Assembly: GCA_025267735.1 (NCBI GenBank)
Contig: CM046306.1
Span: forward strand, 30,583,919-30,647,918
From: Mactra quadrangularis
Taxonomy: Eukaryota > Mollusca > Bivalvia > Venerida > Mactridae
Direction: 5' to 3'
DNA length: 64,000 bases
Shown here: positions 1 through 10,784 of the stretch, piece after piece
Position numbering within the stretch: the first letter of the stretch is position 1
How the letters are laid out: every line of letters starts with the position of its first letter
Program-made: the position numbers and the translations under genes
The notes under the pieces: generated by a model
What the model was told of the DNA's origin: nothing
Database searches by the model: none
Seen by the model: the letters and a program-made list of their open reading frames with translations, nothing else

Positions 1-257
1 TTGTAAAACATCTTAAATTTCATAAACGTATTTTACTTTTTGTATTCGTAAATTCACATCATTAGCTCCTTTTTATACTGAAATAGTTAGATACATTTTA
101 TTTATTACTATTTGTTGAATTCTAAGTTTTGTTTTACAATTTTGCTAACTGACATTATTATTATTATAATTCATATTTAATATCAGTCTTTGCAGAACGT
201 AACAAAGATACTCAGAACAAATGTTAGATAATTATGATTTTCATTACGTCTTGGAAA

Positions 258-553
258 GCCGCCCGGCTAGCTCAGTTGGTAGCACGCAAGTCTACTGATC
301 TAGGGGTCGTGGGTTCGATTCCCGGGCGGGGCATACTTTCGTGGAGCTTGGTCATGAAATTACTTCTACGACCATTCTCCTCCTACTAATGATTTTCAAT
401 TATGTAGGACAGTTGTCAGTCACTGACGTAAGCATGCGCTTAGTAGTTGGTTAACAGCTAAATCCAGAGATTTAGTCTTTCCAGGAGAAGTGACCGCCGT
501 TATATGACCTATATACAATGTGTTGCTACGGCGTTAAACCCAACAAAACAAAT
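258..553 (+). mobile_element. tRNA-derived SINE, family A, with TSD
   Basis: The head resembles a tRNA: an A-box-like tagctcagttggtag at about 269 and a B-box ggttcgattcc at about 312. A tRNA-unrelated body follows and ends in acggcgttaaaccca plus a short A-rich tail. A perfect 9 bp target duplication, tcttggaaa, flanks it at 249-257 and 554-562. A second copy with the same body lies at about 42400-42705, which shows this is a SINE and not a working tRNA gene. The acceptor arms do not pair well. Confidence 0.88.
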
Positions 554-605
554 TCTTGGAAATTCAATTTTCTACCAATTGTAAATCGTTTTTTTATAAT
601 TTTAC

Positions 606-988
606 GGACAACTAGTTGGTCCCATAGACAATTGGTCCCATGCAATTTTGGCAGGGGTAAACAATTGGTTCCATCCAGTTTTGCCATGCTGGACAACTGG
701 TCTCTCGTGAATTTGACAGGGGTGGACAACTGGCCCCATCTCAGTTTGACATGTGAAGATAAAGGTCCAACCTCGCTCAATAAAGTCCAATAATTAGGTG
801 GTCAGTAGAATCAATTATAATAGTTTGCATAAAGTGATAATAGTTTCTTTTGATTAACTAATAATGGGACTTAATTGAGCGATGTGGTACCTTTATCTAG
901 TGGGGCATAGGGCTAGTTGTCAAGCCTTGCAAAACTAGATGGGACAATTTGTCGATCCAGGTTAAAATGGTATGGGACTAGTTGTCCT
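606..988. repeat. Inverted-ended repeat with internal minisatellite
   Basis: The left end (ggacaactagttggtccca) and the reverse complement of the right end (ggacaactagtcccatacc) match, so the block has inverted termini. Inside, at 606-780, a degenerate unit of roughly 45 bp built on 'acaattggtcccat' and 'ttttggcaggggt' is repeated about four times. Open frames here follow from the repeat unit and show no coding signature. Probably a decayed foldback or MITE. Confidence 0.55.
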
Positions 989-1957
989 ACATTCTTTTAA
1001 CCGTGTTATTTAGCATTTTATATAAGATTGGTGTTTCTCCATAAAAACTAAGCAGTGTATATTTTGTGTTATTATTGTATAAAATAATGTAAATTTGCAT
1101 TTGAATATGTAGATTATTAGATATATTTGATTTACGATATTTTATCAGAGAATTGAACTTTAGGAGAACAACGATAAAGCTTCACTTTATATACATCAGT
1201 TAGATGATTATGATTGTGTTGATGTTTTAAATTTCAATGATATATTTTGTTTAGTAAGAAGTCCATACTTCAATTAAGTGAACATTGTTATGTTTATAGG
1301 ACTTTGTATGTTTTGTATGTAACCTCATATAAATACATGTATATTTTTATTCATTTATTTTAGTTGAGTATGAACTGTTAAACAACCATTTGTCAGTAAC
1401 CCTTAGGATATAGTTCTCATGTGAATGGCTTAGGGGTTCTCAGGACCCTCTTGTTTGATATACATATTTTATAACCTTTAACTTGTTTGGACATGTGTGA
1501 AAGTAGATATATTTTCACCTTAATATGCCAGGGCTATTTCAAGATACTCTAATTTCAATACTAATTGACTGACTGATTTGCAATTTGATCAAGTGTCGTA
1601 GCGTGACTCTTTCAGAAAAACAAGTTGAGCCCCGATCCCAGTTACCATGTGATAGGTAAAATAGTAAGGTGCAATACAAAATTCCTTTGTGTAAAATTCT
1701 TGTACTTGAGATTTATACCGCAGCAATCTCCATTGACAGATATGCTATTAACCACTGTCGTAGGATATCACGACATCGCATGGGGAAAATGTTCAGATTA
1801 TCTTTGTGTGGACTCATTAGTGCATAGCCTTTATCTAGGCAAAAAATCAGAATTTCTATTGTTAGGTCAAGTTTTCTAAGGTATTATGATGATGCATGTC
1901 ATTTACAGATTGTGATTGGATGATTTGTTGACAGTTGCATCAAGGTTATTATAGTAT
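989..1957. other. Unannotated AT-rich intergenic DNA
   Basis: No convincing coding frame, RNA gene or clear repeat was found. An 84-codon frame at 1625-1879 (+) has no recognisable motif and looks like chance. Confidence 0.5.
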
Positions 1958-2103
1958 ACACTTATTTCATGGGTGTTTCCCGAGGTATCAGGGACAACTT
2001 AAGAACTGTTGCCCGAGGCCGAGGGCAACAGTTCTTAATGTTGTCCCTGATACCGAGGGATAATAGTTTTGACTGTTCCCCAAACACCCATGCAATAAGT
2101 GTT
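1958..2103. mobile_element. Foldback MITE / long hairpin
   Basis: Nearly the whole segment folds on itself. Inner arms of about 38 bp (1983-2020 and 2021-2058: gaggtatcagggacaac ... gttgtccctgataccgag) meet almost without a loop. The outer ends (acttatttcatgggtgttt and the complement of aaacacccatgcaataagt) also pair. It lies directly against a second inverted-ended block. Confidence 0.75.
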
Positions 2104-2552
2104 TTATTACCTAATGCAAGTACAGATATAACATGGCAATAAAGATAGTTTCAGAAGCGGATGACATTACGTGTGCTTAGCGAGTCCCGATTCTCAGCAA
2201 AAGTTCGAGAACCCTCTCTTCAATGTCTTCAAACCGTGGCATATCGTAGATATTTTCAACAGAATTTACTTTTTTTCTACTTTTCGTTTGGTAACTCTAA
2301 AGACGCTTGCAATGATTTCGCTCATTGGACGCTTGGAGTTTTTTAATGCGGTTACTTCCCTTGGCACTGCACTCTACGAAACAGTTCGCACGTGAGGGCA
2401 ACAGTTCGCACGCGCGGGCAACAGTCAAAACTGTTTCATGCGCAGTGGCGTTGCGCAGTAAAACGTAACAGGTTTAATCCGGTTTCACTCAGAACAGTTG
2501 AAAAACAGTTAAAAATAGCAAATTGACATTTATATAGAGCATTAGGTAATAA
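2104..2552. repeat. Inverted-ended repeat block next to the hairpin
   Basis: A perfect 14 bp terminal inverted repeat encloses it: ttattacctaatgc at 2104-2117 and gcattaggtaataa at 2539-2552. Inside, gggcaacagt occurs twice near 2397-2440, echoing the same word in the adjacent hairpin, so the two blocks may be parts of one composite element. No coding signal. Confidence 0.55.
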
Positions 2553-2606
2553 TAGCATATGTTATTTGGTCAAACTCCGAGTAAACAGTTATTTCATATG
2601 TGATTT

Positions 2607-2668
2607 GGGAACAGTCCAACTGTTGGCCGGAGGAGGAGGGTATAGTGTTTTGAACTGTTTCCCAAGGA
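2607..2668. repeat. Small imperfect hairpin
   Basis: gggaacagt near 2607 pairs with aactgtttccc near 2655. It shares the aactgtt word with the preceding foldback elements and may be a fragment of the same family. Confidence 0.35.
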
Positions 2669-2881
2669 CGTAGGTATAGAAATTTCAGCAATAGAGCAGT
2701 AAACATTGAATATTTACCTTTACTTAAATGTAGATTAGTTTAGGCATAGATTGACAGACATCTATTACAATGATCCGATGTCTGTTTAGTTTAAATAAAT
2801 TCTTTTTGTAGCTCTGTTTCTACCATTTCGTTTACTTTTATCACCCAGTCAACGCCATGTTTAATAACTAATAGCATTATA

Positions 2882-5283
2882 CGCTCATATTCAATAAGAT
2901 GGAACATTTAATGTTCCATGAGTTACTGAGTAAATACGAATAGACTGTGAATTGAATTGAAATGCAAAAGTTGTATGCTGTGTGTGGGCATTTGGGACAA
3001 AAAAGATTTTTGAAATATACACAAGTATGTGTTCATACTGGTCTCATAAGTACCCCAAAATGTAACATACGTTACTGTCGCCATCTCAATTTTCTGACTT
3101 TGAGCGCAGACTACGAAGAATAGGCACATAAGGTAGTCTTAATGCACTTGTTTTTTAACACATACAACGTTCCTGTATGTAAGAATAAGATTTTTATCTT
3201 GCTCCTCAGAAATATAAACTTACACACAGCTCTTAAACTTTGTCGCCAAGAGTGTGGAAACATACGTGACCGTGAAAAAGGTCCATTTTTTTAAAATTTC
3301 AAAACGATATTATAATTGTAAAATATATAAAATCATAAGATCAGATATGAATATACATGAAATAGAAACGATTGTCATTAAGTATTCACAGGCATTTCAA
3401 TAATCATCACATTTTACCAAAATTTTCGGGTAGACTTTTAAGAATGAAACATACGTGACCATGGTTTTTCAACTAATGGTAAATATCTTAGTTGAATTAA
3501 TATTTTCTAATTAGTCACTCTAATGAACTCTTCATTTTATGATAACTACTTTTGTCATTGCTCAGGATTGTCTAGAGATACTGCTGTCTAAAGTATCAAA
3601 TGTAACATACGTGATGTAACATACGTTACCGTTAAAATGATAAACCGATCTTACAATGTGGCAAAGGGTTAAATGAAGACATTATCTCATTGCAAAATAT
3701 ACGACATCATCAACCAAGCAGAAAAAAACTTGAAATTGCGTGCCTCTCAATGGCGTTGACAAATTAATGAGTCTGAAGATTTTTTTAACCATTGCATGCA
3801 ATGTAAGCATAAAATCCTACATAGCAATACTCAAATAAATGCTTTTTGCAAATTATTTGCTACTTCAATACTTACTAGATGTTAACAAATCTGATTTATT
3901 CGTCCTTTTTCGCTTCTTTTTCAATAAGACATGGTTTTGTGAATTGAAACATACGTTACGTTTGGTAACGTATGTTTCATATGAAATGTATCTTAGTTGA
4001 TGATTGTTAGTTTACTTGTTTCACTATGTTTCGCTTATTTTTTGAAACTTCGAACGTTCAAGTCCTGATTGTTTCTTTTATATCCTGTCTTTAAGTGTAA
4101 AGGAACACAGGACGTCAGTCAAATTCAACAGCAGCGAAAAAACCTTTATAAACATACGTTACCACAGGCTGTTGTAATTCCTGACGACACAGACAACATA
4201 TATCAGAATTCATTTTTGTCAAAGATGAACTAGAATACGTCGCGGAAGATTTTGTTGCAGAACTATTTAAGGGAACATGGCACATTGCTACAAATCGATA
4301 ATGATAAGGAAGCAAACACATCGATCATGAAACAGCGCCAACCTCTCATCCAATGGCAAACCTATGAGGCTGTAATTTGGGTGACAAATGATTTGTTTTA
4401 TGAAATAAGTGTGCCAATACCTAATGGAATGTCTGGGAGAATGTTGCAATGTTTATTTCAATTGTATATTTAAGTGAATTACTATGTGAACTTTAAATAC
4501 GATTTAACTGTTTTGATTTTTTGAGACTAATTCGTAACCTTTTTACCTCTTAATTTTAAATTTGTTTTTACTTAATTTTGAAGGCAAACCTATTAACATT
4601 ATATAGATATGACATAGTACATAGAAAATAGTAAGTGCTACCATTTAAATTTTTAAACTGTTGTACTGGGTGTGACTGATAACACTGGGATATGATAGTT
4701 TAAACAGTGTTGTTGTAACATACGTTACTAACTAGTTATTTCTTTAGACGTTCATGATTATGAATTTTTCAGTGAGTAAAGTATACAAACTATTAAAATG
4801 TATTCAGTAATGTTGATTTTTACGGCCATTGTACTTTAGTTCCCTTTGAACTTTGTTCCAAGTTGGAAAGTCATTGTATCAAGGGTCATTAATCTAGTTT
4901 TGTAATTTGCATACGTTGTTCAAAGATTTAAGACATATTTGAGCAATTTTGTGTTCTGAATTTATCGTTTTGAAGTATGTATTTCAAGTACGATCCCCTT
5001 GCCTTCTTATAATTGCTTAAATCATAGACAAACATACAAAACCAGACCAAGAATATGCGTTTTATTAGCGTGTTCCGTAAAGAAACATACGTTACTATAG
5101 AAAATATGTGCTTGTATTCAAATATGTGTAAAATTTTATTTAGTCCGAGATTGTTCAAACCCTTGCATAATATCAAGCCTCATACATACAGCAACTTGTA
5201 AAATCAGTCAAAACAAAAATTGACAGAACTTTATTTTTTGCATTTTTCAAATCTTAATTGTCCCGTCTTATTGAATATCAGCG
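2882..5283 (+). mobile_element. E1: 2.4 kb TIR element with ~185 bp-periodic motif array
   Basis: The ends are 27 bp inverted repeats beginning CGCT-ATATTCAATAAGA (2882-2908 and 5257-5283; 23 of 27 match). TATA flanks both ends (2878-2881 and 5284-5287) and is a candidate 4 bp target duplication. Identity continues for three more bases outside (cat/atg), so the boundary could shift slightly. Inside are ten copies of G(T/A)AACATACGT(T/G)A(C), mostly spaced by about 185 bp or multiples of it. No long coding frame: open frames on the minus strand (2923-3129, 4115-4321, 4928-5176) all read VTYV through the motif, but they are short and unlike any family I know. Probably a non-autonomous DNA transposon; superfamily not assigned. 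Confidence 0.75.
3062..5095 (+). repeat. Dispersed GTAACATACGTTAC motif array of E1
   Basis: Copies start at 3062, 3257, 3446, 3602, 3616, 3946, 3965 (inverted), 4149, 4715 and 5082. A degenerate copy (gcatacgttgtt) is at 4909. The best copies are dyads, GTAAC-N4-GTTAC, as expected of a dimeric protein-binding site. 3602/3616 form a head-to-tail doublet. 3946/3965 form an inverted pair with a 5 bp loop. Between copies the DNA shows no obvious repeat. Confidence 0.85.
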
Positions 5284-7029
5284 TATAATGAGGTAGTATA
5301 AAATGGTTTTAGTTGATAATGGACAGTTTTCAGAAATCAATGGAGTCAGCTGGTTGAAAGACTAGACACTCACTGTATAGAATAGATCGTGATAATTATT
5401 GTATAATTAAACTCTCTTGGGCAAGGTAACAGTCGCGAGTATTACAATTGACTTATATTGACCAAAAACCCATCCAATTGTTTCGTTTCATTAGTCACAT
5501 TAATATTTTGTCCACAGTTCTGTGTAATTGACATTTATCTAAAAGCGTTCATACAGTTAATTTGAATAGTCACACTGGAAATATACTTTTATATTGCTTT
5601 GAGTGACCTAGAAAAATCACAAGAGAGAAAAATGTGCTGAAGGTTTGAATAATTTAGTCAGTTCAAATCGAATAGCATTTTGTTTCGATTAACACACGAT
5701 TGGAGGCGGTACGAGTATTTGGATTATGGTGTTGCTGCCATTTTGAATGAGGTAAATATTATTAAAGTATTTTTAGTATAAAATGTTGTAATTATACCCG
5801 ATATATAAAAGTTTGGATGATTCTAAAATAAACTAAAACAACAGATACTATTCTACAAACTGTTTCTTAGCGTAAAATAGAATTGTCTTCAGTACGAATC
5901 GAAAAGTTTGCGTAAACAGATAAATCTTTTTCTTTCATCTTTTTATAAATCTTGCTTTTTGTATGGAGTAACTATGGCACATAAAAATATAACTCAAGTT
6001 ATAAAACAATCGTGTTCCAACATACAGCCTGTCGTATATATGTAGAGCAACAACTCGTATACGATAATGTGTACGGGGTCGTTTCATTATCAATTGTGTT
6101 CGTTGACAAAACATATTATTGAATTTTAACGAATTTAAGAACTCTAGTGCAACTTTGTATTGAATTTTTAGAATAATTTAAGATAGTTTGGAATGACAAT
6201 GGGCACTTCATGACTAGGAGCCTAATTTACCTTATATATGTTTATCAGATTTTGGTAAATTGATCTGGTATGTTTTGTCTAGGTGTTGTCTATGTTATCT
6301 TCGCTTTTACTTATGTCTTCAAAATGAATAATAATCACATATGTATTTCGAATAATATTTATTTAGATGTTGTTTTTACTAAAATTCATGCAAATAGACG
6401 TTTGTTTAGGTCCTCGTACTTGCAGTGAAAGCAAGTTTAGCTTTGATTTCGGCGTTTGATTCTTAGTAATGGTTTGTCAAGTCTGTCAATTTATCTATTT
6501 TTCCAGAATGAAGTTGTCTGTTTCTTGAAGAAGAGTCAATTATTACTGATAGAAAATAAAGCATGTTCAGGGAAGTAGGTTAGATGCACCGGTGGTCTAC
6601 ATATCTAAATAGGTGTTGATTCCAACACAGGAATTGTAACTCCTGCTTAATTACGCCTAATTTACATGTTTCAGACTGTACAGTGAATTTTGTTCAAAAG
6701 ATGTACATTAGCCATAAGGTTGAAAAGAAAAGAATAACAGTTAATCTGCACTTTAAAGATAAAGATTATATTAAGTATTCTTTTATATACACTGTACATG
6801 TTCAACGGACTTGAACTCTTCTACAGTAAATCGTGATCACCAAAATCACTTTAAAGAAGAGGACACTCGCAGTATTCATTTGCAACTTTGTGAAGTGGAA
6901 CAACCGCAGATACATTTTCTTGCTCAAGGAAAAATAGCACTATTGGTGAAATTCAAACCTGTAACATCTCCCTAACTTAGCACTCACTGTAACATTTGAC
7001 CATTTTACTGCACTGGACACAAAATCAGT
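5284..7029. other. Upstream region of the channel gene
   Basis: AT-rich, with no long reading frame and no clear mobile element. At about 5738-5751, 'attttgaatgag' followed by gtaaat resembles an exon end plus splice donor, so a 5' untranslated exon of the downstream channel gene is possible but unproven. No TATA box can be assigned with confidence. Confidence 0.35.
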
Positions 7030-8340
7030 ATGATAATTTTCAGTGCCCGGAATGTATTGTATGCAACGATACTCGTTGCATGGCTTCCAATGGTATGTCA
7101 TTGTCAGACTATAAAAAATGCTAGTGATTTAATTGATGATTTGTTAACAAGTTACAAGCCTGTACTGAGACCAGTGATAAATCAGTCAGAGACTGTAATT
7201 GTAAATGTATCAATGGAACTATTGTCAATTATTGAATTTGATGAAGTACAAGGAAACCTTCATGTAAATGGATATTTGATATTAGACTGGATTGACCAGA
7301 GAATGACATGGGATCCAACAAGATACAATGGTCTTACGTCAATTATGATCGAAATCAGCAAAGTATGGACGCCATTAATAGTGCATACCAATACTATTAA
7401 AAAGACAGAGAAGATTGGATCAGATGATCCTTGGCAATTGATAAGATATGAATCATCTGGCAAAGCACAGTATTATCCTGGTGGACTATTGTCCTCGTCC
7501 TGTACAGCAGATGTCACTTACTACCCTTTTGATAGTCAAACTTGCTATATACAGTTCACATCTTGGGGAAGTCCATCAACTGAGCTGCAACTGATTCCTG
7601 TAACAGATGGGGTATTAACCAGTATTTTTTCTCCAAATGGTATATGGACTCTAAAATCATCTAAGACGACTTCAGCTTTTGAGAATGCTGCAATTTATAT
7701 TTATCTCACATTAGAACGACAATCTCGATTTGCCATTTTTAATGTAATACTCCCTATTGTTTTCATGACAATTCTAAACACTTTAGTATTTCTTATACCT
7801 ATAGAAAGTGGGGAGAGAATCTCATACAATATTACAATGTTACTGGCTGTAGCTGTGTTTCTTACTTTAGTTGGTGACAACTTACCAAAAACATCAAGTC
7901 CAATGGCAATATTTAGCTACTACCTTGTGACTATTCTTACACTGTGTGTATTATTTGCTGTTGCAAATATAATAAGTTTGCGATGTTATTTTGCAAACGA
8001 TAAAGAAATCCAAGTTCTGTGGAAGCGATTGGTACAAGTTTCGAAATTAAGGATATATCGTAGGCATAAAGCTACAGTTAAGGTGCAGACAAGCACAGAA
8101 TGTGAAAGCAACAAGAGAAAAGATGATCTGTTTATTGTAAAACAACACAAAAACTCGAATCTTCAAACTGAACCTGATGTAGGTGAGGAAACATACACTA
8201 CTCATGATACTGCAACCAGTGATGGCCTTATTTCATGGAAAGAGGTTAGTCATGCCGTCGACAGAATTAGTTTCTTGACCTCAGTTATTTTTACGATTCT
8301 CACAACTACTATATTCTTAGTCGTCATCTATGTCGGTTAA
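7030..8340 (+). CDS. Cys-loop ligand-gated ion channel subunit (nicotinic acetylcholine receptor-like)
   Basis: This 436-residue protein has the full pentameric-channel layout. A hydrophobic signal peptide covers about residues 1-25. The ligand-binding domain has a WxD-x-R-x-xWxP-like stretch (WIDQRMTWDP, 87-96) and a canonical Cys-loop, C158 to C172, with YPFDSQTC. M1 lies at about 233-257, M2 at 262-285, M3 at 294-320, a basic cytoplasmic loop at about 320-410, and M4 at 413-434. The M1-M2 linker SGER and M2 resemble cation-selective nicotinic channels. The loop C region (about 207-222) lacks the adjacent cysteine pair of alpha subunits, so it may be a non-alpha subunit or bind another ligand. 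The whole frame is uninterrupted, so it is one exon or a retrogene-type copy; bivalves are known for expanded receptor families of this kind. The start is the first ATG, just before the signal peptide. An acceptor-like ttttcag inside codons 3-5 leaves open a spliced start. Exact ligand unknown. Confidence 0.93.
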   Translation: MIIFSARNVLYATILVAWLPMVCHCQTIKNASDLIDDLLTSYKPVLRPVINQSETVIVNVSMELLSIIEFDEVQGNLHVNGYLILDWIDQRMTWDPTRYNGLTSIMIEISKVWTPLIVHTNTIKKTEKIGSDDPWQLIRYESSGKAQYYPGGLLSSSCTADVTYYPFDSQTCYIQFTSWGSPSTELQLIPVTDGVLTSIFSPNGIWTLKSSKTTSAFENAAIYIYLTLERQSRFAIFNVILPIVFMTILNTLVFLIPIESGERISYNITMLLAVAVFLTLVGDNLPKTSSPMAIFSYYLVTILTLCVLFAVANIISLRCYFANDKEIQVLWKRLVQVSKLRIYRRHKATVKVQTSTECESNKRKDDLFIVKQHKNSNLQTEPDVGEETYTTHDTATSDGLISWKEVSHAVDRISFLTSVIFTILTTTIFLVVIYVG

Positions 8341-8733
8341 ATGAATAATATATCAATTTGGAACCGCACTAACTCAGAAAAACAAATGACTTAGTATAGA
8401 CGTTGATAAGATGTTGGACCCCGACGTTGGATCAACGTTGGATTTGAAAGGATTTTGGACCTCGGATTCTGCCTTTGATTAAACTGGTTGATTAAACTTT
8501 TTACAAATTTCAATCTACTGTATTTCACTGTCATAATAATGGAGGCGACAATCGTGACAATCGAGACACGAGTATAAAATGCTTACACCAAATACAGTAT
8601 AAGTATTTTCATACAAGTGTTAATTTCTAAGTAAAGACAAAACAATCTTTGTGTTTAACCTAATTTATTCAATTAACTGAAAGTGTAAAGAAAATAATTA
8701 AATCAATTCAAAATACATGTATAATTTTTTGAA

Positions 8734-8739
8734 AATAAA
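8734..8739 (+). promoter_or_regulatory. Candidate polyadenylation signal of the channel gene
   Basis: An AATAAA lies about 395 bp after the stop codon, inside AT-rich DNA where the hexamer is common by chance. It is a plausible but unverified 3' end. Confidence 0.3.
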
Positions 8740-10409
8740 ATTGCAAATAATAATGTATGGGAAACAAGACATTTTCTTTTTAAGATAGAATCGAAGATGC
8801 GAGGATATAGTCTTATTCAATGTTCCTAATTTGAGTCCTAATGATCGCGAAAGTGTTGTCAAATTTCAGCTTGTCCCAAGTGTAACACTTTGAACGTGGC
8901 ATTTTTTTTCTTTTACGTCTAATGTTAGTGTTGTGGTGAGTAGTTTTAATGTATAAATTGATGTGGAAAAAATGTCATGCTTATGTAGTTCAAATTGTCA
9001 TTGGTATTATGGTATATCATGATTTTGTATATTTTTAAAGTACAATTACAAAAGTTTGATTGATATTTTTGGATTTTGGAAAATAAAAAATGGCGCTTTA
9101 AGTAAGCAGTCGCTTCATACGTGAATACATTTTATATTTAACAGAAATATGCTACTTTTCCTTTTTAAAAATAAAATGATGCTTATAAAGATAAAAAAAC
9201 ACCATGCCAACTTTTAAGTGTACAATTGTCTTTTCATTCAAACTAAATGCATATGTACTTAGCTGTTAAAAATTGAAATTGATTTTTGTTTAAGGTTTTG
9301 TAATAACTGAAACTATAGTAAACAAAGTAAACATTCATCTTAAACAAATACTGCAATATATTATATAATACTTTGTATAAAAAAACTCGAATGAAACAGA
9401 TTTATTCAATAAATGAGAAGGACATGCTAAGTTATGCATATCAAGTGGATGGTCGAAAACAAAAGTTAAACATGTTTTTTTGTACGTACGAGTCCTTTTA
9501 TCTATACAAAAAATGGAAATAAAAATATATTAATCAGTTAACTTTCAGAGGATAATTGTAATAAATATATAAAAAACGTTAAATTACTCGATTAGTGAAG
9601 ATATATATCCTAACTTTAATTGTATGTGAAAAGGTACTGTTTTGTACTCATTCAGTAATTCATTAAAGCGTCGATACATTCCTAGAAAGGAGCTTAGAAC
9701 TTATTATCCTCATAAGCCATTTAATAAGGATGGTAAATCTTAACACTGATTATTATTCCTGTCCAACTGCTGACCGTCATATGACCTGTTATATAAAAAG
9801 ATAATCGAGGTGCTTTGAGTACAAATTGAGTTTCGTGAACCACGAATAATGCATTTACAAACCTAGCTAAGACAAAACAGTTTTGATGCATTGTATCAAA
9901 GTTGCAATGTGTTCTCATTTATGTATTGCTTTGCATAAAATAACAACAATCATTGTTTAATCGTTAATAAAATGTAAACGTTATACAAAAGTCAATATAA
10001 ATTTAATCTGACAAAAGACTCTAAGGTGATGTTTTTATTACCTTTCTTTCTATTAAATATAGGAATTCTTTTTAGAGATGAAATGTTCAATAGCCCGACA
10101 ATACAAACGTTCGCGTACTTTTTGGTGCCTGTTTGTGTGGATTGTTTATTCTACTAATTAGTTGATATGCAGATACAGTAAATGCATTTTGACAATTTGA
10201 ATGTATTCTAGTATATTGAGTACTGCATTGATAATAATATAATTTGTATTTATATATTTGGAGTTGAGCTATAAATCAAACCTAAGTAGAATGGACAACT
10301 TCAATGACTTGTATTTGTGTGTTTTATTAATTTCTTAATTATAGGTTCTTGTAAAATGAACCATAAACGCATAGAAAGACTGTTGGGAGAAAACAAGTAA
10401 ACAACAAGA
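8740..10409. other. AT-rich intergenic DNA
   Basis: No supported gene, RNA or mobile element. The 65-codon frame at 9721-9918 (-) has no family signature. Confidence 0.5.
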
Positions 10410-10503
10410 TAGACCAATGTCACAAAGTTTAATTGGATTGTTAGAAGATAATACAAGATAGACCAATGTCACAAAGTTTAATTGGATTGTTAGAAGATAA
10501 TAC
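10410..10503 (+). repeat. Two-copy 47 bp tandem duplication
   Basis: 'atagaccaatgtcacaaag' and the next ~27 bases occur twice in direct succession, from 10410 and 10457, with almost no differences. This implies a recent slippage or replication duplication. Confidence 0.85.
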
Positions 10504-10549
10504 ATCTGTACCAATTGTTCAGATAATACAATATAATACAATGCCATGC

Positions 10550-10747
10550 CATAAAATACAATACGATGCGATACGATACGATACGATACAATACGATACG
10601 ATAAGATAAGACACGACACGACACGACACGACACGACACGACACGACACGACACGACACGATACGATACGATACGATACGATACGATACGATACGATACG
10701 ATACGATACGATACGACACGATACGATACGATACGATACGATACAAT
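10550..10747. repeat. Pentanucleotide microsatellite (CGATA/CGACA)n
   Basis: About 40 units of acgat, with an inner block of acgac (about 10605-10655). Long minus-strand frames reading RIVSY or RVVSC repeats are by-products of the pentamer. It lies at the 3' end of the LINE relic, where the reverse transcriptase frame stops resembling its family. Confidence 0.95.
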
Positions 10748-10784
10748 TCAATACAATATACAAATACGAGTTCCAACAATTTAA

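Noticed and set aside
258..335. Functional tRNA gene
   Set aside because: The acceptor arms do not pair, and the same body continues into a SINE seen again at 42400.
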